Shown one piece after another: positions 32,855-40,753 of a DNA stretch of 64,000 bases; the stretch's first letter is position 1; each line of letters starts with the position of its first letter. The notes below the pieces were generated by a model. It made no database searches, was not told the origin of the DNA, and was given only the letters and a program-made list of their open reading frames with translations. Source of the DNA: Actinomadura macra NBRC 14102 (GTDB taxonomy: Bacteria; Actinomycetota; Actinomycetes; Streptosporangiales; Streptosporangiaceae); NCBI RefSeq assembly GCF_001552215.1, contig NZ_BCQT01000013.1, positions 1 to 64,000 on the forward strand, given 5' to 3'. Made by a program: the position numbers and the translations under genes.

Positions 32855-34539
32855 GCGCCGCGTCCCCCGGCGAGGAGTTCGACCCAGAATTCGACCCTGA
32901 ATTCGACGCGGAGTTCGACCTCGTCATCGTCGGCAGCGGAGGCGGCGGGATGGCCGCCGCGCTCACCGCCCACGACGCCGGGCTCACGGCCGTGGTCGTG
33001 GAGAAGGGCGCGAAGTTCGGCGGCAGCACCGGCATCTCCGGCGGCGGCATCTGGATTCCCAACAACCCCACCCTGCGGGCACGCGGCCACGACGACAGCC
33101 GCGCGTCGATCCGCCGCTACCTCGACCTGCTCACCGAGGGCCGCGTCCCGGCGGCCCGGCTCGACGCCTACGTCGACCACGGCCCCGCGGCGATGGAACT
33201 GCTCGGCAAGAGCAGGTGGATGCGGTTCTTCTGGGTCAAGGGCTACGCCGACTACCACCCCGAGTACGAGGGCGGCCGCCCGCTCGGCCGGTCGGTCGAG
33301 GCGCTGCCCTTCGACACCCGCAAGCTCGGCGAGGACGAGCGGCACCAGCGGCCCAACAGCATGAAGGGCCCGCTCGGCCTGTGGATCACCGGCAAGGACT
33401 ACCACGACCTGGCGATGGCCAAGCGCACCTGGCGCGGCCGGCGCGCGTCGCTGGTGGCGGCCTGGCGCGTCTCGTCCAACCTGGTGCGCCGCCGGCACAT
33501 GGCGACCGGCGGCCGGGCCCTGGTCGCGCGGTTGCGCATGGCGCTCAAGGACGCCGGGATCCCGCTGTGGCTGGAGACGACCATGACCGACCTGGTCGAG
33601 CGGGACGGCCGCGTCACCGGGATCGTCGTAGAACGCGACGGCGGGACGCGGCGGATCCGCGGCCGGCACGGCGTGCTGCTCGCCACCGGCGGCTTCGACC
33701 ACAACCCCGAGATGCGCGCCGCCTACCTGCCCAAGGGCGGGCAGGACGACCATGCCATGGGCGCCCGCGAGAACACCGGCGACGGGATTCGCGCGGGCGA
33801 ACGGCTCGGGGCCGCGCTCGACCTGATGGACGACGCCTGGTGGATGCCCGCCGTCCGGCACCCGTCCGGCGCGACGATCCCGCTGGTGTCCGAACGGTGC
33901 ATCCCCCGGTCGGTGATCGTGTCCGGGGACGGGACGCGGTTCACCAACGAGTCGTCCCCGTACGTCAACTTCGTCCACGACCAGCTGGCGGGCGGTCACG
34001 TCCCGGCCTGGTTCGTGCTGGACGCCAAGGCCCGCGCCCGCTACCCGTTCGCGCAGATCCTGCCCGGGGTCCCGATCCCGAAGGCGTTCTACGACGCGGG
34101 TATCGCGTTCAAGGCCGGGACGATCGAGGAACTGGCCGGCAAGATCGGCGTTCCGGCGGACGCGCTGGCCGCGACCGTCCGGACGTTCAACGGCTACGCC
34201 CGCGCGGGCAGGGATCCCGAGTTCGGACGCGGCGACAGCGCCTACGACCGCTACTACGGCGACCCCAACCTGAAGAACCCGAACCTGGACGTCATCGAAT
34301 CCGCGCCGTACTACGCGTTCCGGCTGGAGGTCGGTGACCTCGGCACCAAGGGCGGGCTGGTGTCCGACGAGCACGCCCGCGTGCTGCGCGCGGACGGCAC
34401 GGTGATCGAGGGCCTGTACGCGACGGGCAACACCGCGGCCTCGATGATGGGCAACGAGTACGCCGGACCGGGCGCCACGATCGGCCCGTCCATCGTATTC
34501 GGCTACATCGCCGCCCGGCACGTCGCGGGACGGTCATGA
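32851..34539 (+). CDS. kstD: 3-ketosteroid delta-1-dehydrogenase (KstD type)
   Basis: A 562-residue FAD enzyme that introduces the 1,2 double bond in ring A. The FAD motif LVIVGSGGGGMAAALTA is at residues 24-40, KFGGSTGISGGGIWIPNNP follows, and the C-terminal flavin/substrate region reads EGLYATGNTAASMMGNEYAGPG with the conserved Tyr and GATIGPSIVFGY. GTG 32851 overlaps the hsaD stop, and its own stop overlaps kshB (ATGA). Before the FAD motif lies an unusual acidic repeat, EFDPEFDPEFDAEFD. A second, more divergent paralogue is at 44474-45994. Confidence 0.92.
   Translation: MSAASPGEEFDPEFDPEFDAEFDLVIVGSGGGGMAAALTAHDAGLTAVVVEKGAKFGGSTGISGGGIWIPNNPTLRARGHDDSRASIRRYLDLLTEGRVPAARLDAYVDHGPAAMELLGKSRWMRFFWVKGYADYHPEYEGGRPLGRSVEALPFDTRKLGEDERHQRPNSMKGPLGLWITGKDYHDLAMAKRTWRGRRASLVAAWRVSSNLVRRRHMATGGRALVARLRMALKDAGIPLWLETTMTDLVERDGRVTGIVVERDGGTRRIRGRHGVLLATGGFDHNPEMRAAYLPKGGQDDHAMGARENTGDGIRAGERLGAALDLMDDAWWMPAVRHPSGATIPLVSERCIPRSVIVSGDGTRFTNESSPYVNFVHDQLAGGHVPAWFVLDAKARARYPFAQILPGVPIPKAFYDAGIAFKAGTIEELAGKIGVPADALAATVRTFNGYARAGRDPEFGRGDSAYDRYYGDPNLKNPNLDVIESAPYYAFRLEVGDLGTKGGLVSDEHARVLRADGTVIEGLYATGNTAASMMGNEYAGPGATIGPSIVFGYIAARHVAGRS
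32875..32922 (+). repeat. 12-base x 4 in-frame repeat in the kstD 5' end
   Basis: Four copies of GARTTCGACNNN encode EFDP EFDP EFDA EFDL just before the FAD-binding strand. The copies differ mainly at the third positions and last codon. Confidence 0.85.
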
Positions 34540-35555
34540 CGGCGCTGAAGGCCCGGGTCGTCGAGGTCGTCCGCGAGACGGCGGAGGCGCGTTCACTCGT
34601 CCTCGAACCCGCCGGAGGCGACCGCGACCGGTTCGCCTACAGGCCCGGGCAGTTCCTCACGGTCCGCGTCCCGTCCGGGGACGGCTGGGTGGCGCGCTGC
34701 TACTCGCTGTGCAGCTCACCGGCGACCGACGACCGGCTCAAGGTCACGGTCAAGCGGGTCGCGGGCGGCGTCGGGTCCAACTGGATCTGCGACAACGTCG
34801 CCGCGGGCGACGTACTGGAGGTGCTGCGGCCGGCCGGCACGTTCACCCCGTCCTCGCTGGACGCGGACCTGCTGCTCCTCGCGGGCGGCAGCGGCATCAC
34901 CCCGGTCATGTCGATCCTCAAGACATGCCTCGCCGCCGGCACCGGCGCGATCACCCTGCTGTACGCCAACCGGGACGAGCGGTCGGTCATCTTCGCCGGG
35001 GAGTTGCGGGCCCTGGCCGCGAGCCACGGGGCACGGCTGACGGTCGTCCACTGGCTGGAGTCGGTCCAGGGGCTGCCGACGCCCGCCGCCATCCGCGCCC
35101 TGGCGAGCCCCTACGCCGGTCGCGACGCTTTCGTGTGCGGCCCCGGCGCGTTCATGGACATGGCCGCGTCCGCGCTCTCGGGCCTCGGCTCACGGGTGCA
35201 CGTCGAGCGCTTCTTCTCGCTGGAGGGCGATCCCTTCGAAGCAGGTCCCGTGCCGCCCAAGGGCGTCCCGGTCGGGGCGGCGGCCGAGATCGAAGTGGAG
35301 ATCGACGGCGAGACCAGGACGGTGCCCTGGCCGACGTCCGACCACCTCCTCGACGCGCTCCTGCGCGCCGGGGTGGACGCCCCGTTCTCCTGCCGCGAGG
35401 GGTCCTGCGCGGCGTGCGCCTGCGTGGTCGTGGAGGGCGAGGCCGTCATGGACGCCAACACGGTCCTGGACGAGCGCGATCTCGCTGACGGGCTCATCCT
35501 CGCCTGCCAGGCGAGGCCGGTCAGCGACCGGCTGAAGGTCAGCTACGACGGCTGA
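34536..35555 (+). CDS. kshB: 3-ketosteroid 9-alpha-hydroxylase reductase component (KshB type)
   Basis: A 339-residue ferredoxin reductase with three domains: FAD (YRPGQFLTVRVPSGDGWVARCYSLCSSP in pieces, RxYS motif as RCYS), NAD (LLLLAGGSGITPVMSIL, DAFVCGPGAFMDMA) and a C-terminal plant-type 2Fe-2S domain (CREGSCAACACVV with a late Cys in ILACQARPV). It passes electrons from NADH to KshA. ATGA overlap with kstD shows coupling. The order is the same as in known KshB. Confidence 0.92.
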   Translation: MTALKARVVEVVRETAEARSLVLEPAGGDRDRFAYRPGQFLTVRVPSGDGWVARCYSLCSSPATDDRLKVTVKRVAGGVGSNWICDNVAAGDVLEVLRPAGTFTPSSLDADLLLLAGGSGITPVMSILKTCLAAGTGAITLLYANRDERSVIFAGELRALAASHGARLTVVHWLESVQGLPTPAAIRALASPYAGRDAFVCGPGAFMDMAASALSGLGSRVHVERFFSLEGDPFEAGPVPPKGVPVGAAAEIEVEIDGETRTVPWPTSDHLLDALLRAGVDAPFSCREGSCAACACVVVEGEAVMDANTVLDERDLADGLILACQARPVSDRLKVSYDG

Positions 35556-35580
35556 TGACGATCACCACGGAGGACGGGCG

Positions 35581-36765
35581 ATGACGAACCGCGTGCTTGA
35601 CACGATCATGGAACGGGCCGAGGAGATCCGTGCGTCGGGCCCCGCGAACGAGGCGCTCGGGCGGCTGGACGACCAGGCGGCCAAGGCGCTGCGCGAGTCC
35701 GGCGCGATCCGGCTGCTCCAGCCGGCGGCGCACGGCGGCCTGGAGGCGCACCCTCGCGAGTTCGCCGAGACGGTCATGGGCGTCGCCGCGCTGGACGGCT
35801 CGACCGGCTGGGTCGCCGGCATCGTCGGCGTCCACCCCTGGGAGATGGCCTACGCCGACCCGAAGGTCCGTGAGGAGGTCTGGGGACGCGACCCCGACAC
35901 CTGGATCGCCTCCCCGTACGCGCCCATGGGCGTGGCCCGCCCGGTGGACGGCGGATACGTCTTCAACGGCCGCTGGCAGTTCTCCTCCGGCACCGACCAC
36001 TGTGACTGGATCTTCCTCGGCGGGATGCTCGGCGACGCAGCCGGCGACGTCGCGCAGCCGCCGTCGTCGCTGCACCTCATCCTGCCCCGCTCGGACTACG
36101 AGATCGTCGAGGACTCCTGGGACGTCGCCGGGCTGAAGGGCACCGGCAGCAAGGACGTCATCGTGCGGGACGCGTTCGTCCCCGCGTACCGGACGATCCC
36201 CTTCTCCAAGGTCATCGACGGCTCGCAGGCGCGGGAGGCGGGCCACGCCAACCCGTCCTACCTGATGCCGTTCTCCTGCGTCTTCCCGCTCGGCATCACC
36301 TCCGCGGTGATCGGTATCGCCGAGGGCGCTCTGCACCACCACCTCGCCTACCAGCGCGGCCGCGTCCAGATCACCGGCACCCGGATCAAGGACGACCCCT
36401 ACGTCCTGTACGCGATCAGCGAGGCCGCCGAGGAGATCAAGGCGTCCCGCACCGCGCTGCTCGACAACGCCTCCCGCATGTACGACCGGGTGGCGGCCGG
36501 GGAGGAGATCGGCTTCGCCGACCGGGCGGCCGGTCGGCGCACCCAGGTCCGTGCGGCCTGGCGGGCGGTGCACGCGATGAACGAGATCGTCGTCCGGTCC
36601 GGCGGCAACGCGATGCGGGCGGACAACCCCATCCAGCGCTTCTGGCGGGACGCGCATGTCGGCCTGGCCCACGCCATCCACGTCCCGGGCGCCGTCTACC
36701 ACGTCTCCACGCTGACCGACCTGGACATCGAACCGCCCCTGGGCCCCATGCGCTCCATGATCTGA
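35581..36765 (+). CDS. HsaA-like flavin-dependent monooxygenase (acyl-CoA dehydrogenase fold), copy in hsaD operon
   Basis: A 394-residue protein of the two-component monooxygenase group related to HsaA. Seen: GSTGWVAGIVGVHPWEMAYAD, WQFSSGTDHCDWIFLGG, DVAGLKGTGSKDVIV, and FWRDAHVGLAHAIHVPGAVYH. GGAGG precedes ATG 35581. It lies between kshB and hsaC, where hsaA could be expected, but its C-terminus (PPLGPMRSMI) differs from classical HsaA, whereas the gene at 42057 keeps the classical ending. Which of the two is the true 3-HSA hydroxylase is undecided. Confidence 0.8.
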   Translation: MTNRVLDTIMERAEEIRASGPANEALGRLDDQAAKALRESGAIRLLQPAAHGGLEAHPREFAETVMGVAALDGSTGWVAGIVGVHPWEMAYADPKVREEVWGRDPDTWIASPYAPMGVARPVDGGYVFNGRWQFSSGTDHCDWIFLGGMLGDAAGDVAQPPSSLHLILPRSDYEIVEDSWDVAGLKGTGSKDVIVRDAFVPAYRTIPFSKVIDGSQAREAGHANPSYLMPFSCVFPLGITSAVIGIAEGALHHHLAYQRGRVQITGTRIKDDPYVLYAISEAAEEIKASRTALLDNASRMYDRVAAGEEIGFADRAAGRRTQVRAAWRAVHAMNEIVVRSGGNAMRADNPIQRFWRDAHVGLAHAIHVPGAVYHVSTLTDLDIEPPLGPMRSMI

Positions 36766-36822
36766 CCCACGTTCCCACCCCACGTTTCCATCACGACGGA
36801 GTTGCTAGAGAGGAGCAGGACG

Positions 36823-37737
36823 GTGACGTTCATCCGCGGGCTCGGCTACCTGAAGGTCCAGACCAGGCACATCGAGCGCTGGCGCGAGCTGACGATCGAC
36901 GCGCTCGGGTTCGCCGAGGGCTCCGGCCCCGACCCGGGCGGGCTTTACCTGCGCATGGACGAGCGCAGGCACCGTCTCGCGGTGCTGCCCGGCGACTCCG
37001 ACCGGGTGCTGGCGGTCGGCTGGGAGGTCCGCGACCAGTACGCGCTGGCCGCCGTCCAGGAGACGGTGGAGAAGCTCGGCGTGGAGGTCACCGCGCTCTC
37101 GGTGCGGGACGCCGCCGAACGCGACGCCGAGGGGGTCGTCGCGTTCGCGGATCCGGGCGGTACCCCCGTCGAGGTGTTCTTCGGGCCCGTGCTCGACCAC
37201 TCGCCTGTGCGTACTGGCCTGGCGCAACGTTTCGTGACCGGCGCGCAGGGCATGGGCCACGTCGTGCTGCCCTCCCCGAAGGCGGCCGAGACCGTCGCCT
37301 TCTACGAGGCCCTCGGATTCCTGCCGCGCGGCGCGTTCAAGCTCACCGGCAGCGACCCAGACGCGCCTCGTCGCGTCCGGTTCATGGGCGTCAACCAGCG
37401 TCACCACAGCCTGGCCGTCTGCCCTGCCCCGCACGACGGCGATCCCGGCCTCGTCCACCTGATGGTCGAGGCCGACACCCTGGACGCGGTCGGACGGGCT
37501 CTGGACAACGTCGGCCGCCTCGGCTTCTCCGTCTCCTCCACGCTGGGCCGCCACACCAACGACAAGATGGTCTCGTTCTACGTGCGCGCCCCGGGCGGCT
37601 GGGACATCGAGTACGGCACCGACGGGATGCTCGTCGACGAGACGTACTACACGGCCGAGGAGATCACCGCGGACAGCTACTGGGGCCACGACTGGTCCGG
37701 TTCCGAGCCGCTCGCCGCGTTCGTCCCGAAGCCGTGA
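36823..37737 (+). CDS. hsaC: Extradiol dioxygenase, 3,4-DHSA 4,5-cleaving (HsaC type)
   Basis: A 304-residue type I extradiol dioxygenase with two VOC domains. Fe(II) ligands are His146 (GMGHVVLP), His212 (LVHLMVEA) and Glu263 (WDIEYGTDG); the catalytic His195 (NQRHHSLAV) and Tyr253 region are also seen. It opens the catechol ring made by HsaAB. I chose GTG 36823, with GAGGAG seven bases upstream, over the TTG at 36802. Its stop overlaps the next start (GTGA). Confidence 0.93.
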   Translation: MTFIRGLGYLKVQTRHIERWRELTIDALGFAEGSGPDPGGLYLRMDERRHRLAVLPGDSDRVLAVGWEVRDQYALAAVQETVEKLGVEVTALSVRDAAERDAEGVVAFADPGGTPVEVFFGPVLDHSPVRTGLAQRFVTGAQGMGHVVLPSPKAAETVAFYEALGFLPRGAFKLTGSDPDAPRRVRFMGVNQRHHSLAVCPAPHDGDPGLVHLMVEADTLDAVGRALDNVGRLGFSVSSTLGRHTNDKMVSFYVRAPGGWDIEYGTDGMLVDETYYTAEEITADSYWGHDWSGSEPLAAFVPKP

Positions 37738-37919
37738 CGACGGTGGGCGGAGCGGCCCGCCGGGAGTGCGATGTGCTCGTCGTCGGGTTCGGGTGCGCCG
37801 GCGCCGCCGCGGCCTTCGAGGCGGCGTCGGCCGGGGCGGACGTCATCGTGCTGGAGCGCGCGGGCGGGCCGGGCGGCTCGTCGGCGATGTCGGGCGGCGA
37901 ACTGTACCTGGGCGGCGGT
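37734..37919 (+). pseudogene. 5' fragment of a KstD-like FAD dehydrogenase
   Basis: GTG 37734 overlaps the hsaC stop. The first 62 codons read as a KstD/fumarate-reductase FAD site: CDVLVVGFGCAGAAAAFEA, VIVLERAGGPGGSSAMSGG, ELYLGGG. Homology stops abruptly at 37919, and the frame continues as Arg/Gly-rich noise. A normal member is about 500 residues. The rest appears deleted and joined to an EgtB-like sequence in another frame. Confidence 0.75.
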
Positions 37920-38577
37920 CGCCTACGTCCGCACGGTGGCGGAACGGGTCGCGGACCAGGTGCCCCGGCCGGACGCGTCCGACGTCGTCCGCCATTTCGC
38001 CCGCTATACGGTGCACCACTACGACGCTCACACCGAGGCGCTCACCCACGGTCGCCAGACCCTCGGGTATCCGCCGCCCTTCCTGCCCGGCCTGTCCGAC
38101 GCGGAGCAGCCAGCGGGCACGGACGCGGGCTCGCTGCCGGGTGACGTGCAGTTCGCCGGCGGACGGTTCCTGCTCGGCGCCCGCATGTCCGCCCCGTTCG
38201 TCAACGACAACGAGAAATGGGCGCACATGGTCGAGGTGCCGCCGTTCGCCATGGCCACGGCGCCGGTCACCCAGGCGGAGTTCGCGGAGTTCGTGGAGGC
38301 GGGCGGCTACACCGATCCCCGGCTGTGGCCGGACGGCGGCACGTGGTTGGCCGCGACCGGGGCGACGTGTCCGCGCTACTGGCGGGGCGGGAAGGGCGGC
38401 TGGCGGCGCCGCCATTTCGACACCTGGGTCGATCTGGAGCCGCACCTTCCGGTGAGCCATGTGTCCTGGGCGACGCGCGGCCGCTACCTCCGCTCCATCC
38501 TGCGCAACCACTTCACCCCCGACCGGTGGGACGTGCCGGCCGGGCTGCGCACCTGCGCCCCGTTCACCTCTACATGA
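37918..38577 (+). pseudogene. Internally deleted SUMF1/EgtB-like non-haem iron enzyme, lacking its own start
   Basis: From 37918 a second frame reads VAYVRTVAERVADQ, HHYDAHTEALTHGRQTLGY, GGRFLLGARMSAPFVNDNEK and PFAMATAPVTQAEFAEFVEA, the pattern of EgtB/formylglycine-generating-like enzymes with the metal-ligand HxxE-type helix. After PVSHVSW it jumps to ATRGRYLRSILRNHF and GLRTCAP, which normally lie about 100 residues further on. The catalytic core between them is missing. The 5' end is fused to the FAD fragment above. It converges with the diiron gene and overlaps it by eight bases. Confidence 0.75.
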
Positions 38578-39778
38578 GGTTGCGGGTGTGCAGCGAGGAC
38601 AGTTCGGCCGCCTCGTTGGCGGGGAAGCCGAGCCGGATCAGTCGGTGCCGCCGTCCCTCGTACATCTCCCGCTGGAGCAGCCGCACCTTCTCGTGGCCGC
38701 GCCCGATCGCCGCGGGCGTCCACTCCCCGGCGGCGAGGGTGACCAGCGCCTCGAACACGTCCTCGTTCATCCCGCCGGTTCCCGCGAGGGCTTCGTGCCG
38801 CCGCTCGACCACGGTCCGCAGCCGGCCGCGCAGCGCGGGGTCGACGGCGGCCTGATGCTGGAGGTGCGCCACCCCGAACGCCACATGCCGTGCCTCGTCC
38901 TGGCGCGTCAGGCGGGTCACCTGGCGGGTGACCGGGTCGGGCGCGTGCCGGTCCAGGAAGCTGAGCAGGTTCAGGAAGCTCCCCTCGCCCAGCACCGAGA
39001 GCAGGAACGACGCGAGCGAGAAGTCCGGCTCGGCGAGCAGCGTGCCCAGCGACTCCCGTCCGCTCACCGAGGACGTGCCGAGGACGCCGCCCTTCAGCAG
39101 CGCCCGGCGGCTGAACACCTCCAGGTGCCGGGCCTCGTCCGCGATCTGTACCGCGAGCAGTTGCTGCACCTCGCGGAAGTGCGGGTGGATCCGGCCGAGC
39201 AGACGCGCCAGCACGACCAGCGCCGCCTGCTTGTTCTCCACCAGGTACGTCATGACCTGGACGACCGCCCGCTCGATCTCATCCGGGAGCGTGAACTCGG
39301 CGTCCCATTGGATCACCACGTCCGGGTTCCACTGTGCCGCCACCGCGCTCGTGTACAGCCCGGGCGCGATGTCGGCCCAGACAAGGTCCCGGTCGATCAG
39401 GTCGAAGGGCGGCACCGGGCCGCCCGGCTCGACCAGCGCGCCCCGCGCCGCCAGACCCCAGCTCGGGTCCGCGCGCGGCACGATCCCGTCCGGGGTCGCG
39501 CCCCCGGCCCGCTGGGCCTGCGTCCAGCGGTCGAGGTCGGCGCTGCCCCGCACCACCCAGGCGCGGACGTTCGCGTCCCCGTCGTCGGGCAGCCGCACAT
39601 GATGCCCGAGCTTTCGGCACCAGGTGCGTAACTGGTCGGGCAGTGCCTGGTCGCCGCCGGTCACGCCGAGTTCCGCGCCCGGCGGCAGGTGCTTCAGCGC
39701 GCGCCGCACCAGCAGGTGCGCGCCCTCCTCGAAGCCGAGGTCCGCGAGGTCCACGATCGGGACGGGAGGGGGTGTCAC
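38570..39778 (-). CDS. Ferritin-like diiron protein with N-terminal TusA-like domain
   Basis: A 402-residue protein. Residues about 8-68 resemble TusA (PIVDLADLGFEEGAHLLVRR, LPPGAELGVTGGDQALPDQL, WCRKLGHHVRL) but lack the CPxP cysteine. The rest is helical with two EARH iron motifs, QIADEARHLEVFS and RQDEARHVAFGVAHL, plus an upstream VENKQAALVV helix, typical of ferritin-like diiron oxidases or RNR-R2-like folds. The reaction is unknown. It lies next to a deleted EgtB-like gene; such an iron enzyme with a sulfur-carrier-like domain suggests sulfur or amine chemistry (inference). Confidence 0.72.
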   Translation of the reverse strand: MTPPPVPIVDLADLGFEEGAHLLVRRALKHLPPGAELGVTGGDQALPDQLRTWCRKLGHHVRLPDDGDANVRAWVVRGSADLDRWTQAQRAGGATPDGIVPRADPSWGLAARGALVEPGGPVPPFDLIDRDLVWADIAPGLYTSAVAAQWNPDVVIQWDAEFTLPDEIERAVVQVMTYLVENKQAALVVLARLLGRIHPHFREVQQLLAVQIADEARHLEVFSRRALLKGGVLGTSSVSGRESLGTLLAEPDFSLASFLLSVLGEGSFLNLLSFLDRHAPDPVTRQVTRLTRQDEARHVAFGVAHLQHQAAVDPALRGRLRTVVERRHEALAGTGGMNEDVFEALVTLAAGEWTPAAIGRGHEKVRLLQREMYEGRRHRLIRLGFPANEAAELSSLHTRNLM

Positions 39779-40262
39779 GGCGTCGGGCCCGCGGTGCCGG
39801 CCGTCCTCGTCGGGTCACGGAAGCCGGCTTCGCCGACGGCTTGTGGATGCGCCATACCACGTCCTTTTCGGGCACCTCGCGGTCAACCGGTCTCTCGCTA
39901 TGATTGCGACCATCCCACCGATTCCTGGGCACGGCAAGGGGGAAAGCGGCGGCCTTCTCCACCAGTGCGATTGAGGGCATCGACCCGCACTCGATATGCG
40001 ATACAGGCGCATATGGGAAGTGATATTGGAACGTTCGCCGGACCGGTCCCCGGAGCGCCTGTTACGGGCCGAAACCGCCTTGCTACCGCGCTGTGCGCCG
40101 TCGGTCGGGGGGTGCGCCGCACCGTCCCGGCGGTGATCGCCACGCGGCTGGCCTACTACGGCCAAGAAATTGCAGGTGGATGCAATTTTCGACATATCTG
40201 GCAAAGTTGTGAACGCGCAGTGGCGTCGCACTGTGAGAGCGCCCGCTACTGATGCGGTTCAG
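39779..40262. other. 484-base gap without an intact gene, partly lower GC
   Basis: No ORF with recognisable protein sequence was found. From about 39890 to 40260 the base composition is less GC-rich than the flanks. It contains the inverted repeat at 40167-40188. It separates the diiron gene start from the SDR remnant and may hold the diiron gene's promoter. Confidence 0.6.
40167..40188. promoter_or_regulatory. Operator-like inverted repeat AAATTGCA-N6-TGCAATTT
   Basis: Perfect eight-base arms with a six-base spacer, AT-rich against the local background, in a gap without genes. It looks like a regulator binding site rather than a terminator, but no dependent gene is obvious. Confidence 0.5.
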
Positions 40263-40399
40263 TTAATTCCTCGGGAGCATTCGCCTCATCGCCTCGTAGG
40301 CGCCGGAGACCAGTTCGTTGCGGGGAAGCCGCTGCGCTTGCGCGCGGCCGCGTAGTTGCCGCCGGCGATGACGGCCCAGGGGCCGTAGCGGTCGATCAT
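40263..40399 (-). pseudogene. Remnant of a short-chain dehydrogenase gene (two ends only)
   Basis: From ATG 40399, with GGAGG before it, the minus strand starts MIDRYGPWAVIAGG like the Rossmann start of an SDR. Within about 20 codons the frame is lost, and another frame ends RRNELVSGAYEAMRRMLPRN before TAA at 40263. The whole catalytic middle is absent, so this is a scar and not a working gene. The identity of the C-terminal part is uncertain. Confidence 0.5.
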
Positions 40400-40507
40400 G
40401 GTCCTCCGTCCAGGTCAGGGTCCAGGCGACGCCGTTGACGTGCGAGCCGCAGTCCGCGGCCGAGGTCGTCGCCCGCGCCTATCGCCGCCCGCCCCGTCGG
40501 CGCCCCG

Positions 40508-40753
40508 TCAGCCATCGACGACCGTGATCGCGCCGGTCAGCGCGGCCTCCTGGATCGCCGAGCGCAGCGCCGGGCAGGTACCGAGGCCGTCCTCGGGCAG
40601 ACCGGTGCAGGACGCGCGGGCCCGCGCGCTCCACTGGATGCTCGTCTGCTCCCAGCTCGACTTGCGTGCCAGCACCTCGGCGTCGCAGCGGCGGCAGCGG
40701 ACGGGCACCAGCGGTGCGCCGTCCGCGAGGCGTTCGTCCTGGCGGACGGTCAC
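40508..40753 (-). CDS. Small Cys-rich protein coupled to kshA
   Basis: An 81-residue protein starting at GTG 40753, overlapping the kshA stop by four bases. It has CRRC near residue 20 and two further Cys (ASCTG, GTCPA), a possible metal or iron-sulfur site, and a plain C-terminal helix, CPALRSAIQEAALTGAITVV. I do not recognise a named family. Strict coupling to kshA suggests an assembly, electron-transfer or regulatory role for the oxygenase. Confidence 0.7.
   Translation of the reverse strand: MTVRQDERLADGAPLVPVRCRRCDAEVLARKSSWEQTSIQWSARARASCTGLPEDGLGTCPALRSAIQEAALTGAITVVDG

Noticed and set aside
39815..40231. Minus-strand frame of 138 codons in the gene-free gap
   Set aside because: No family resemblance, no ribosome site and Arg/Ser-rich random composition.
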